Assembly: GCF_006542625.1 (NCBI RefSeq)
Contig: NC_044398.1
Span: 13,565,839 to 13,629,838 of the forward strand
Source: Nomascus leucogenys
Taxonomy: Eukaryota > Chordata > Mammalia > Primates > Hylobatidae
Reading direction: 5' to 3'
DNA length: 64,000 nucleotides
The notes under the pieces are model-generated. The model saw nothing but the letters and a program-made list of their open reading frames with translations. It did no database searches and was not told where the DNA came from. Below are positions 34,660 through 45,640 of this stretch, in pieces. A program made the translations under genes and the position numbers. Numbering within the stretch: the stretch's first letter is position 1; the number at the start of each line of letters is the position of its first letter.

Positions 34660-34970
34660 TTTTTTTTTTTTTTTTTTTTTTTTTTTGAGACAGAGTCTCT
34701 ATGTCACCCAGGCTGGAGTGCAGTGACGTGATCTCAACTCACTGCAACCTCCACCTCCCAATTCAAGCAATTCTCATGTCTCATGACTCAACCTCCCAAG
34801 TAGCTGGGAGTACAGGTGCGTGCCACCACACCCGGCTAATTTTTTTGTATTTTTAGTAGAGACAGGGTTTCACCATATTGGCCAGGCTGGCCTTGAACTC
34901 CTAGCCTCAAGTGATCCACCCACCTTCCTCCCTAAGTGCTAGAATTACAGCCATGAGCCACTGCACCTGG
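34660..34970 (-). mobile_element. Alu, minus strand, long poly-T
   Basis: Poly-T of about 27, both arms. Worn TSD CCCTGGACACCACT / CCCTGGATACCACT. It forms a close inverted pair with the Alu at 35086. Confidence 0.95.
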
Positions 34971-34974
34971 CCCT

Positions 34975-35345
34975 GGATACCACTGTTTACAGCTGTGTGG
35001 TCTTGGGTAGCATGCTAAACCCTTCTGAGCTTCAGTCTTCTTGCCTTTAAGTGATTATAAATACCACACGAGACTGTTGTAAAGAAAATTAGCCAGGCAT
35101 GATGGCGCACACCTGTAGTCCTGGCTACTAGGGAAGCTGAGGCACTAGAATCACTTGAACCCTAGAGGCAAAGGTTGCAGTGAGCTGAGATCGTGCCACT
35201 GCACTCCAGCCTGGGCAACAGAGCAAGACTCTGTCTCAAAAAAAAAAAAAAGACTGTTGTAAAGATTAAATTAGTTTAACTAAAACGTGGAACTGTGGTG
35301 CTTGGCATTGAGTGTGCACTTAAAACGTAATAGATATATAGATAG
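34975..35345 (+). repeat. MIR SINE split by a truncated Alu
   Basis: Sense MIR: 'cagctgtgtggtcttgggtagcatgctaaacccttctgagcttcagtcttc', then after the Alu 'aaagattaaattagtttaac' and 'gtggtgcttggcattgagtgtgc'. Confidence 0.75.
35086..35250 (+). mobile_element. 5'-truncated Alu with TSD, plus strand
   Basis: Only the part from the middle linker on is present ('aaattagccaggcatgatggc' to poly-A). The exact 15-base TSD AGACTGTTGTAAAGA at 35071-35085 and 35251-35265 shows that it inserted already truncated. Confidence 0.95.
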
Positions 35346-35394
35346 CTTTTTTATGAGGGAAGTGAGTAAAATGGTGTAGGAAGAAATATCACTG

Positions 35395-35535
35395 GATTGT
35401 TATCAAGAAACTTGGAATTCAGAACTGGCTTTGGTTACCTTAACCAGCTGAATGACCCTGAGGCAGTCTCTTGCTGATTATAGACCTTGGTTCTATTTCT
35501 CAGAAGAGGCCAAAAGACCTGATAACCCCCAAGCT
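35395..35535 (+). repeat. MIR SINE fragment
   Basis: 'accagctgaatgaccctgaggcagtctcttgctgattatagaccttggttctatttct' follows MIR order with mismatches. Confidence 0.55.
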
Positions 35536-35650
35536 CTTTTGTCCAGCCTTAGCATTCTGTGATGATATGAAAGTATTTTTCCATTACTTACAGTCTGTTC
35601 AATCTCAGCTTACTTTAACATCACAGGCAAGATTGACAGATTAGTTACCT

Positions 35651-35927
35651 TTTTTTTTTTTCTTTTTTGAGACGGAGTTTTTCTCTTGGTGTCCAGGCTA
35701 GAGTGCAGTGGCACGATCTTGGCTCACTGCAGTTTCCACCTCCCGGGTTCAAGCAGTTCTCCTGCCTCAGCCTCCCGAGTGACTGGGATTACAGACATGC
35801 GCCTAGCTAATTTTTGTATTTTTAGTAGAGACGGGGTTTCACCACGTTGGCCAGGCTGGACTTGAACTCCTGACCTCAGGTGATCCTCCCACCTCAGCCT
35901 CCCAAAGTGCTGGGATTACAAGCATGA
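35651..35927 (-). mobile_element. Alu, minus strand, 5' end missing
   Basis: Reversed Alu with poly-T. The usual final GCCACCGCGCC part is absent. TSD TAGTTACC on both sides, so the loss probably happened at insertion. Confidence 0.9.
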
Positions 35928-36079
35928 GTAGTTACCAATTTTTAAGGGATAGTAGTTTGAGATTACCAATGATGTTCCATTCATATATGATATCCACACC
36001 TCACCTTTTGAAACTTGACTCTCATAAGTTGAGGGAAATTCCATTTTTTCTCAACTTTTCTTAATTTGTTTTTATGATG

Positions 36080-36250
36080 TAGCATTGTGATTAAGATCAA
36101 GATTAAAGCCAGATTGCCAAATTCAACTATTAGCTCTGCCATTTATGCGTCATAACCTACCCCATGGGATTAAATACATTACTATATGTAATGTCTACAG
36201 TCCAGCATCTGGCACATAGTAAGCATTCAGTAAATGCTAGTAGTAGTTAT
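36080..36250 (+). repeat. MIR SINE
   Basis: Sense MIR from 'agcattgtgattaagatcaagattaaagccag' through 'gtccagcatctggcacatagtaagcattcagtaaatgctag'. Confidence 0.8.
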
Positions 36251-36389
36251 CAGAAAAAGGAAAAACATGCTCTCCTAAAATCCCAGCATGCTGAATGTTT
36301 AAAGTATCTTCAATATACATTTTTTGTTTGAATCACTTTGTGTAGGTAACATAATTTTAATTAGAGTATAGTAAAAATGTTATACTATT

Positions 36390-37240
36390 CTTTATTATAT
36401 TGTAAGCATCTTCTATGTTGCTCTGAAATCTTATAAGCATCTTCTGTGTTGCTCTGAAATCTTATTTAATATCTTCTGTTTGATCAGGCCAGTATTATAT
36501 TCTTAGCCATTCATCTATTTGTATTTAATTTTACATGTAGATAATTTTTAGTAGTTCATTATTATAAGTAATGCTGCAAAGCAATTATGCTATAATGGAC
36601 ATTATATATACTTCTTTTGAAGTACATATTTCTTTGGGATAAAAATACAGGAGGAGTATTTCTCAGTCAAACACTGAATATTTTTATGATCATTGATATG
36701 AATTGCCAAATTGCTTTCCAAAAGAATATTAATATTTTACATGCTAGCAGCAATGTATGAGTACTTTCTTTATCACAATGTAGCCAGAGTCGGAAGTTTT
36801 AATTTTTTAATACTTTACCAATAAATGTAACATATCTCATTGTTTTCTTTTGTATTTTATTTATCAGCATGTTTGAATGCTTGTCCAGATTTTTATTAAT
36901 TATATATATTGTGCATACAGTAAGTATATACTTTGCCCATTTATCTCTTGGTTATTTGATAATTTACTTGTTTTGTCTGAGCTTTTTACAAAATAAAGGA
37001 ATTAACCTTATGTGATATTTCATGCAAATGTGTTTCTCAATCTAATTTCGGTTTTCTTTTAGATATTTTATTCTTGGTTGCATAGAGAGTTTATAGTTTT
37101 AATATAGTTCGCCTTGTTTGTTTTTTATTTTGTGATTTCTTGATCATTTCTAAATGTAAAATTAGGCACTACAGATATTTGATAAGTACTACTTTCTTAT
37201 GTAGCAGTGGATTAATTTGGAGACTTCCTTTTTAATTCTA
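36390..37240 (-). repeat. L1M/L1ME fragment, minus strand
   Basis: Antisense L1 order: 'ataagtaatgctgcaaagcaatta', 'tatttctttgggataaaaatacagg', 'attgccaaattgctttccaaaagaatatt', 'cccatttatctcttggttatttg'. Very old. Confidence 0.7.
36403..36464. repeat. Two-copy 31-bp tandem duplication
   Basis: The units at 36403-36433 and 36434-36464 (start TAAGCATCTTCTATGTTGCT) differ at one base. Confidence 0.95.
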
Positions 37241-37379
37241 TATATCTATGTTTCCCTTTTTTACAATGATAATACATTTTTGTTTTACCTTAGTTTAATT
37301 GTCTGGCAGTACTCTTAAAACCCGCAATTATTTTTCTCTAACTGATTCTCTTCATTTATATTGGATGCTATAATGGATG

Positions 37380-39270
37380 TCTTCAGAGGCTAAATTATAC
37401 ACCTTAAAAACCATACTTCAGCAGTTGTCCCCCTTCTTTTCAGCTTCATCTCTTTTATCTTCTCTACTAGATCTTTCTCGATAGCATACCAACATTATTA
37501 TTATTTCTCCCATCTTAAAAAAAAAACTCTTTTAACCTACTATACTTTTCATCTTATCACCCCATTTCCCTCTGTCTCTTTAAAGCAAAAATTCCTCAGA
37601 AGAGTAGTCCAAGCCGGGCACAGTGGCTCTCGCTTGTAATCCCAGCACTTTGGGAGGCTGATATGTACAGATTGCCTCAGCTCAGGAGTTCGAGACCAAC
37701 CCAGGCAACCTGGTGAAACCCCATCTCTACAAAAAATACAAAAAACAAAAAAATTAGCTGGGCGTGGTGGTACATGCCTGTAATCCCGGCTACTATGGAT
37801 GCTGAAGTGGGAGAATCAAGACTTGAGCCTGGGATGTTGAGGCTGCAGTGAGCCATGAGCAGGCCACTGCACTCCAGCCTGGGCAACAGAGTGAGACCTT
37901 GTCTCAAAAAAAAAAAGGAAAATAATTTTTTTTAAAAAAGGATAGTCTATACACCATCTTCACTTTCTTTCCTTCAGGGTACTCTGGAACCCATACGTTT
38001 GTTTAGACTTTTCTCTCCTTCCACTCCACTGAAATTGCCCTTCTCAGATCAATAGTGACTGCCACTTGGCCAAATTGTTTGGTCCTCATCTGACTTATCA
38101 GCAGCTTTTGATACAATTGCTCACTTTCTCCTTGAAGTATTTTCTTCACTTGGTTTCCAAGAAACCTTGCTTTTTTTTGTTTTTTTTGTTTTTGTTTTTG
38201 TAACTCAACGGCCACTCCCTTCTCAGCCTACCTGACACATTTCTCCATGTTCCCTGACTTCTTAAAGTTGTTAAAGTTGGCATGTCACGGGGATCAGTCC
38301 TTAGACCGTTTTCTCTTTTCTATTTGTAGTCCTTTAAGGATTCCCATTAATTTACATCTCCAACCCAGATCTCTCTGCTGAACTCTGTGATCATATTTTC
38401 AGCTGCGTTCTTTGCTCCACTTGGAAACATCTGAAAGTCAGACTGAACTTAAGACATCCAAAACTAGGCTCTTGAGCTTCCTTCCCCATCTGGCTCCTCT
38501 GGCAGCTTTCCCCCACTCTGTTAATGCCAGCTCCACCTACTAGCAGCTTAGGCCAAAGACCTTGGGATCATACCATCCTTGATTCCTCTCTTTCTGTAGT
38601 TCCCTACATTGAATCCGCAAATCTTGTTGCCTCTGCTTTCAAAATAGATCCTGTACTCACCACCTTTACATATACCATTCTAGTCCAAGCCAACATCATC
38701 TCTGAAATGTGTTGTAGTAGCATAGTGTCCTGTGTCTGCCCTTGTCCCTCCTCAACAGCAGCCAAAATAGTCCTGTTGAAACCCAAGTCAAGTCACGTGA
38801 CTCGTCTGCTTACAACCCTCAGATGACTTCCTGCCTCACTCAGGAAAGCCAGGTCCTTATGATGGTCTACAAACAGGACATGATCTGGACTTTTTTCCAT
38901 CTCCAACCTTTGTCTCCACCTGCCCGCTGCCGTTATAACTCCAGCCACAGTGGTCTCCAACACAGTGGGCTCTCAGGTCTTACCTGACAGCCTGGGCACT
39001 TGATGGCCCCTGCCTCAGTGCGCTTCCCACAGATAACCTCCTGCCTCATTCCCTCGCTTCCTTCAGGTGTTCACTTTCTCAGTGACCCCAGCACTCCTGC
39101 TTTCCTTCCCCGCTCTGTTGTCTGTAGTATTTGGTACTTCACTTCTTTAATCTATCATCTGTCCTCTCCAACTAGAAAATAGTCTCCATGAGGGAAGTCT
39201 TTTCTCTAATATGTTCATTGCACACAAAAGAAGTTCAATAAATATTTTCTGCAGTAAGAGAATGAAAAAA
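37380..39270 (+). mobile_element. Long L2 LINE with decayed reverse transcriptase
   Basis: Sense L2 over about 1.6 kb net. Before the Alu is 'ctactagatctttctcgatagcataccaac'. After it come 'ccactccactgaaattgcccttctcagatc', 'ttatcagcagcttttgatacaattgctcac' (AAFDT RT motif region), 'cggggatcagtccttagacc' (QGSVLGP region), 'ccaaagaccttgggatcataccatccttgattcctc' (KxLGVxLDSS region), and the 3' end 'ctccatgagggaagtc ... agttcaataaatatttt'. No frame is open. A T-rich (TTTTG)n run at about 38170-38202 interrupts it. Confidence 0.85.
37613..37911 (+). mobile_element. Alu, plus strand, inside the L2
   Basis: Full Alu with many changes and an A tail. L2 text resumes after it. Confidence 0.95.
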
Positions 39271-39648
39271 ATCAATGTGAACTATAAATTACAGAACTAT
39301 TGATAGTAAATATTATGCCTCATGAATTTGGGGACTGCCTTTTTTCCCTCCTCCAGAGCTTATTTCACAATTAATTTTTCTCATGAAAGCTACAGTGAAT
39401 GAATTATTTGGAAAGAGAGACTGAAAGGATCTCAGCATTGAATAAAAGATTTTTTCACTAATGAGCCTCTTTCCAGACACACTTATTCCAGACAGGGAAA
39501 AGAGAAAAGGCTCTCCATTTATACTGTTATAAAAACAATCTCTTTAAACCTTGGTAACCTAGCTAAAATTGTTTTGGAGATAGATAGGGAAGTAGGATTG
39601 GATACCTTAACAAATATAGGAAAGAAAATAGAATAATATGACTGGAAG
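39271..39648. other. Unique intronic sequence
   Basis: No gene or family recognised. Confidence 0.4.
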
Positions 39649-39660
39649 TGAATGTCATTC

Positions 39661-39983
39661 TTTTATTTATTTAATTAATTTATTTATTTTAGAGACAGGG
39701 TTTCGCTGTGTTACCCAGGCTGGAGTACAGTGCAGTGACATGATTCTGGTTCACTGGAGCCTCAAACTCCTGAGCTCAAGCAATCCTCCTACCTCAGCCT
39801 CCCAGGTAGCCAGGACTAGAGGCATGCACTGCCACACCCAGCTAATTTTTTTATTTTACTTTTGTAGAGATGGGGGTCTTGCCATATTGCCCAGGCTGGT
39901 CTCTAACTCCTGGCCTCAAGCATTCCTACCACCTTGGCCTCCCAAAGTGCTGGGATTACAGCGGTGAGCCACTGCCCCGGCCA
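39661..39983 (-). mobile_element. Alu, minus strand, first of a same-site pair
   Basis: Older reversed Alu (AluJ-like: 'agagacagggtttcgctgtgttacccagg') with a (TTTA)n start. TGAATGTCATTC stands at 39649-39660 before it and at 39984-39995 after it. Confidence 0.95.
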
Positions 39984-39995
39984 TGAATGTCATTC

Positions 39996-40288
39996 TTTTT
40001 TTTTTTGAGACTGAGTTCTGCTCTTGTTGCCCAGGCTGGAGTGCAATGGCGCAATCTCGGCTCAATGCAACTTCCGCCTCCTGGGTTCAAGCGATTCTCC
40101 TACCTCAGCCTCCCGAGTAGCTGGGATTACAGGTGGCCACCACCATGCCCTGCTAATTTCTGTATTTTTAGTAGAGACAGGGTTTCACCATGTTGGCCAG
40201 GCTGGTCTCGAACTCCTGACCTCAGGTGATCCACCTGCTTTGGCCTCCCCAAGTGCTGGGATTACAGGCATGAGCCACAGCGCCCTGA
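39996..40288 (-). mobile_element. Alu, minus strand, second of a same-site pair
   Basis: Reversed Alu with poly-T. It starts right after the second TGAATGTCATTC and is followed by a third copy (TGAATGTCATT, 40289-40299), so both Alus used one target. Confidence 0.95.
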
Positions 40289-40299
40289 TGAATGTCATT

Positions 40300-41517
40300 T
40301 TTATATTCATCTTTGCTATAATGTAACAAGAGAGAGAATGTACCATTTGTTAGGGTATATGTTTGTTAAGTTTATGACAGGATTAATGAAAAACATCCTA
40401 ATTTTTAAATCCTTATGGAAGTTTGAGGGCAGTCACAATTATATGAGTGATATTTTTCTTCCTTTATATGTGCTTTAAATTTTTTAACTGGTTGTAAAAT
40501 CTCAATGATAGCTAAAATATTTTCTTTCAATTAGGTTAAGGTAGATTTTGTCTTTATTTACCATTTTTTATGAGATCCATGTGTGAACAGCTTACATGTT
40601 CATGAGTTGTATCTAAGAATAAGATACTTACATTGCTGTTAGACAATGAGAAATAAGGTAAATAGGGACAATGATGTTTTCAAGAAAATTTAAAAGTTGA
40701 CATTTTAAAAATATATGTAGGAAATGCCCTGTAAGAGGTCATCTTTTCTGTCTTCTTTCATTAAGAAAGAAAACACATTCTAAACTATTGAGTCTTGTTT
40801 TCACTGCATGGGCTAGAACTTCCAACAAGATTCCTTTATTAGCCTGCATTTAAAAAACAATTTGCTTTTGTCCATTTTTTGTTACTGCTGCTCTGTTAGC
40901 TATTTCTTTTTCCACTATATTTTAAACCCTTTTAGGATGGAGATTTTTATATTATGTACTTTCAGTATAGATGAAACTGTTCAGATAAATGGTATATTAT
41001 AAGAACAGTGGCATAAATGGGTATTTTAAATATCTTAAAAGATGTTATTGTTTTGATCATTTCATGGAAAAAGATTACTGTTGATTCATAACAACATGAA
41101 CTTATTTTTATGTCACTGATTACACATTTGCACTAAACTAATCCTTTCATACAACTTTTGAGGTAAATGAGAGGTTAAAGATAAAAATTTTTGTTATAAA
41201 ATTGTTCATGTTTACAAAACTAACTGTTGAAAGTTTATGCATACTTATCCCTATTACTGAAGTAAATTTACCAGTTTCGGTCATGTTGTTATATTTACAG
41301 AGGCCACTATGACTGAAAATCAGGCGAGATGGCATACTCACTAAACTACTGTGAAAAGGGAAAACAGTAGCAATCAGGATGGAATTATCTAACAGTGGTT
41401 AGAGATTATTTTATGTAATGAGCAGACCAGCTAATGTTAGAATGTTATATAGCCATTCATAATTATTTTCAAAGTACTTTTCATTTCATTTGAAGATCCT
41501 TTGAATATATCAGAGTT
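40300..41517. other. Unique intronic sequence
   Basis: About 1.2 kb, AT-rich, with nothing I can name. Confidence 0.4.
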
Positions 41518-41700
41518 TCTTAACCTCAGCATTATTCATATTTTTGAGTGGATAATTCTCTGTTGTGGGAGACTCTCCTGTGCATTGTGGGATGTTTAGC
41601 AGCATCCACCAGTTGTGACAGCCAAAAATGGCTCCAGATATGGAATTGACATATGTCACCTAGTGGGCAAAACTGCCATTGATTGGGAACCACTGTGTTA
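41518..41700. repeat. hAT-type MITE (MER-family)
   Basis: Matches a common mammalian hAT-Charlie MITE: 'cattattcatatttttgagtggataattctctgttgtgggagactctcctgtgcattgtgggatgtttagcagcatcc' and ending 'gggaaccactg'. The exact family name is uncertain. Confidence 0.7.
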
Positions 41701-41734
41701 AGTAAAAAGGGAAGAAAAATATATATGGAGAGAG

Positions 41735-41935
41735 CATGAGGCTAAAAACTGTGCTATCTCATATGGTTACGTGTGGCTATTTAAATGTAAATTAATTAAA
41801 ATTAAATTTCTCAATACACTAGCCACGTTTCAAGTGCTCAGTAGCTGTGTAAATGCTTATCTTATTCTGTGCCACCTTACTGGGCAGCATAAAAATAGAA
41901 CATTTTTATCATCGCAGAGTTCTGTTGAAGTGATT
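41735..41935. repeat. Second hAT-type MITE
   Basis: Carries 'ggttacgtgtggctatttaaatgtaaattaattaaaattaaattt', 'agccacgtttcaagtgctcagtagc' and 'agaacatttttatcatcgcag', a known hAT MITE pattern with internal palindromic AT-rich sequence. Confidence 0.75.
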
Positions 41936-42201
41936 CTTTACGAGATATAGTCCGCTCAGCATCTCCACCTGAAAATGGCTGTGCTATTTTCTATTTGCTG
42001 CTTCTATGTATTTTATGAGAGAAATTCTATAATGATATTTGGAAATTCACAAGTATCTTAGGATAGCTCTGGCTTAAGAATATTCTATATAAAAATACTG
42101 TTGCTACTTGTAGAAAATAAATTACTGTTGCTGATCAGTCTGTCACAATCTTCTTTATTATTTCAAAATTCCTATTTTCATGTTTACAATTTCTAAAAAT
42201 T

Positions 42202-42496
42202 TTTTTTTTTTTTTTTTTTTTTTGAGACGGAGTCTCACTCTGTCACCCAGGCTGGAGTGCAGTGGCGCAATCTTGGCTCACTGCAAGCTCCGCCTCCCGG
42301 GTTCACGCCATTCTCCTGCCTCAGCCTCTCTGAGTAGCTGGGACTACAGGCGCCCGCCACCACGCCCGGCTAATTTTTTTGTATTTTTTTAGTAGAGACG
42401 GGATTTCACTGTGGTCTCGATCTCCTGACCTCGTGATCCGCCCGCCTCGGCCTCCCAAAGTGCTGGGATTACAAGCGTGAGCCACCGCACCCGGCC
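42202..42496 (-). mobile_element. AluY of the 12-bp-deletion lineage, minus strand
   Basis: Exact 18-base TSD TTACAATTTCTAAAAATT (42184-42201 and 42497-42514). Reversed, it shows the lineage changes: 'tttcactgtggtctcgatc' (12 bases missing), 'ttacaagcgtgag', 'agcctctctgagtag' and 'ggcgcaatc'. Confidence 0.95.
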
Positions 42497-42514
42497 TTAC
42501 AATTTCTAAAAATT

Positions 42515-42941
42515 GATGAAAATTACTGATATAGTACACTTTGAAAATATTTTTATACTCACATATTCTGCACATCAGGTGTTATAATCCATATTTTTTA
42601 GCCTGTAAATGAAGTATGACTTACAAGTTATAGTTTTTCCTGGTCTTAGAATTGATTAAGACATTAGGATTAGAATACAGAGCGGAAGGTTATCACTATG
42701 TTGCTTTTCTTAACAATTAACAGTGTCATTGACTTTGCAAAATCCAAACTATCAAGGAAATAATAAAAGTAAAAGTCATAGGACAAATCTAAACAAAATA
42801 GGTTTATGCTAACCAATAATTCAAAACATAATCTTAGGAAATATTCAGATATATTAATACCAAGAGCATTAACACTTTCAAGTAATGATGTGTTCATTTT
42901 AGGAAAGAATTATTCTCACCTATAAATAAAGAAATAAAGTG
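42515..42941. other. Unique intronic sequence
   Basis: No gene or family recognised. Confidence 0.4.
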
Positions 42942-43197
42942 CTGTAATCCCAGCACTTTGGGAGGCCGAGGTGGGTGGATTGTGAGGTCAGGAGATCAAG
43001 ACCACCCTGGCTAACACGGTGAAACCCTGTCTCTACTAAAAATACAAAAAATTAGCCGGGCGTGGTGGCGGGCGCCTGTAATCCCAGCTACTCGGGGGAG
43101 GCAGAATGGCGTGAACCCAGGAGGCGGAGCTTGCAGTGAGCCGAGATCACGCCACTGCACTCCAGCCTGGGCGATGGAGCGAGACTCCGTCAAAAAA
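42942..43197 (+). mobile_element. AluY-like, 5'-truncated, plus strand
   Basis: Begins at 'gctgtaatcccagcactttgg', lacking the first about 25 bases, with a short deletion in the right arm ('ctcgggggaggcagaatgg'). The tail contains AAAAGAAAAGGAGAAAAAA, the same as the tail of the next Alu. Confidence 0.9.
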
Positions 43198-43221
43198 AAA
43201 GAAAAGGAGAAAAAAAAAAAT

Positions 43222-43447
43222 TCAGGAATTCCAGACCAGCCTGGGCAACATGGTGAAACCCTGTCTCTACAAAAAGTACAAAAATTAGCCGGGCATGATG
43301 GCCTGCGCCTGTAGTCCCAGCTACTCAGAAGGCTGAGGTGGAAGGATCCCTTGAGCCCAGGAGGTAAAGGCTGCAGTGAGCTAGGATCGTGCCACTGTAC
43401 TCCAGCCTGGACGACAGAGCGAGACCCTGTCTCATAAAAAAGAAAAG
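43222..43447 (+). mobile_element. Alu fragment, plus strand
   Basis: Starts inside the left arm ('aggaattccagaccagcctgggcaac'), older than its neighbour. The tail reads AAAAAAGAAAAGGAGAAAAAA. Confidence 0.9.
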
Positions 43448-43455
43448 GAGAAAAA

Positions 43456-44220
43456 ATGTCGAACAAACTAACTGTCTTAGAGTCATCAGATGGGGAAGGA
43501 GGACAGATTTTTCTGTTATTGTGAATCCAAGGTTAAAGGTAGGTCTTGTAAGGAAGCCAGTTTTATTCCATATATTGAGGAAAACTTTATAACGTCTAAA
43601 ATTGTTCAACTTTGAGACTGCCAACCTCATGAGTGCAGTGTGTATACCATCACTAGAGGCATAAAGGCAGGGTAGAACCGTAGTTGAAGATCTTAAACTA
43701 TACTGCTTGTATGCTTCCTGTGGAAGATCAGAGATAAAATTTGGAATGCACTTTCACCAAAACTGTGAAGTGAGCAAACTGACTCTTGGAGAGGCCCACA
43801 GGAACAACAAGCGTAGTCATTCTTGAGTGTTGACGTAAAGAAAGTGCAGATATGGGAATAAAATAGAATATTTGGTGATATTTGCCCAATGGATACCATT
43901 ATTGTCATGATCAGTTCTTCACTGCTTTGTGGCTGTGGTCTTTATTTTCTACTTAGGAAGCTGATCAATCTCAATATTGCTGAATACACTTCCAAGTTGT
44001 TCATTCAGTCCTTTTTATTTGCATTATACTTTTAGTTATTAATTTTCATCAACCATAGTTTTTTTTCTGGTTTTCTGAAATACAGGGACTTTGTTTTAAC
44101 TTTGTATACCTAAGTTAATTTTGCAAATAGAAATGATAAGGGTTTTAGGTTGTTTAATGGATCGTGAGTGAATGAAAGTACTCTTTAAAGATATACCTAT
44201 AAGTCCACATGAAAGAGCCT
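43456..44220. other. Unique intronic sequence
   Basis: No gene or family recognised in about 760 bases. Confidence 0.4.
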
Positions 44221-44238
44221 TGGAAGTATGTAAATCTT

Positions 44239-44542
44239 TTTTTTTTTTTTTTTTTTTTTTGAGACAGAGTCTTGCTCTGTCTCCCAGGCTGGAGTGCAGT
44301 GGCGCGATCTCGGCTCACTGCAAGCTCCGCCTCCCGGGTTCAAGCAATTCTCCTACCTCAGCCTCCCGGGTAGATGGGATTACAGGCGCCCACCATCATG
44401 CCAGCTAATTTTTGATATTATTAGTAGAGACAAGGTTTCACCATGTTGGCCAGGCTGGTCTCAAAGTCCTGACCTCAGGTGATCTGCCCACCTCGGCCTC
44501 TCAAAGTGCTGAGGTTACAGACATGACCCACCGCGCCTGCCC
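44239..44542 (-). mobile_element. Alu, minus strand, with 18-base TSD
   Basis: Full reversed Alu. Exact TSD TGGAAGTATGTAAATCTT at 44221-44238 and 44543-44560. Confidence 0.97.
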
Positions 44543-44769
44543 TGGAAGTATGTAAATCTTAAAGAACCTGAAAATATTAAGGTGTGAAATAAAGTTATAT
44601 GAGAAAAATAGAAAGTTCTGTGTAGAGATATTCTAAAAAAAAACTGATCTTTCCTTGCTAAGTAAAAATGAGAAATTTAAATTGGAAATAAACTTTTTTG
44701 TCCACAAAGATTATGCTTATTATGATGAAATAATTCCTAAGAATTTCTAGATCTTATGTTTTGAAGTAT

Positions 44770-45071
44770 TTTTTTTTTTAATTTGTTTTTTAGAGACAGG
44801 GTCTCCCTCTGTTGCTCAGGCTGGAGTGCAGTGGCACAATCATAGTTCACTGTAACCTCAAATCCCTGGGCTCCAGCTATCTTCCTGCTTCCGCCTCCTA
44901 AGTAGCTAGAACTATAGGCACACACAACCACACCCAGCTAATTTTTTATATTTTGTAGAGATAGGGCCTTGCTATGTTGCCCAGACTGTTCTTGAACTCC
45001 TGGCCTCAAGTGATCTTCCTTCCTTGGTCTCCCAAAGTGATAGAATTACAGGCGTGAGCCACTACAACCAG
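44770..45071 (-). mobile_element. Alu, old, minus strand
   Basis: Reversed AluJ-like copy ('agagacagggtctccctctgttgctcagg', 'aggccttgctatgttgcc'-type arm). The TSD 'ttttgaagtatt' / 'ttttgagtatttt' is worn. Confidence 0.9.
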
Positions 45072-45640
45072 TTTTGAGTATTTTATGTGGTAAATGGGAT
45101 GCAAATACTGCCTTGTTTCAATTGATTTCCTGTAAGTTTAAGATACAGATGTATTGTCTCTGTGTAAATCTGTACCCAATTGCCTCAGATTTTTGCTGGT
45201 GACAAATTCTTACAGTGCTTTAACTAAAATAGCTCACCTAAAACTAGGATCAGAAAAATATGGGATAGTAAGCCATTTTAAGAGTAATGGTTACAATAGA
45301 GACCTTGAGTTCCTGAATGACTGATAAATATAAAGGAAATACTGAAAATGAAATGACCTATAACCCTGCAAGTGACACTGCCTAGCACACTTTTTAAGTG
45401 TGCGATGAGGGCAGGAACTGTATGAGAAAGGAAAGGAGTCAGTTTTTCCTTTGAGGTCTAAAATTATGCTCTCCCACTTCAAAGTATCCCATCACTGTCA
45501 CTTGGCCTCTCTTTTATTCTTTCCTCTCCTTTATCTCTGGGTTTTTCTTTTTCCTTCATTCTCAATAAAAGTAGGAAGAGAATGGTATGGTCTCTGTCAT
45601 GTGAAGAGAAATAATAATTTTTAAAGATTAGAAATATAAT
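45072..45640. other. Unique intronic sequence
   Basis: No gene recognised. A small perfect hairpin, GCACACTT-TTT-AAGTGTGC, lies at 45385-45403. Confidence 0.45.
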
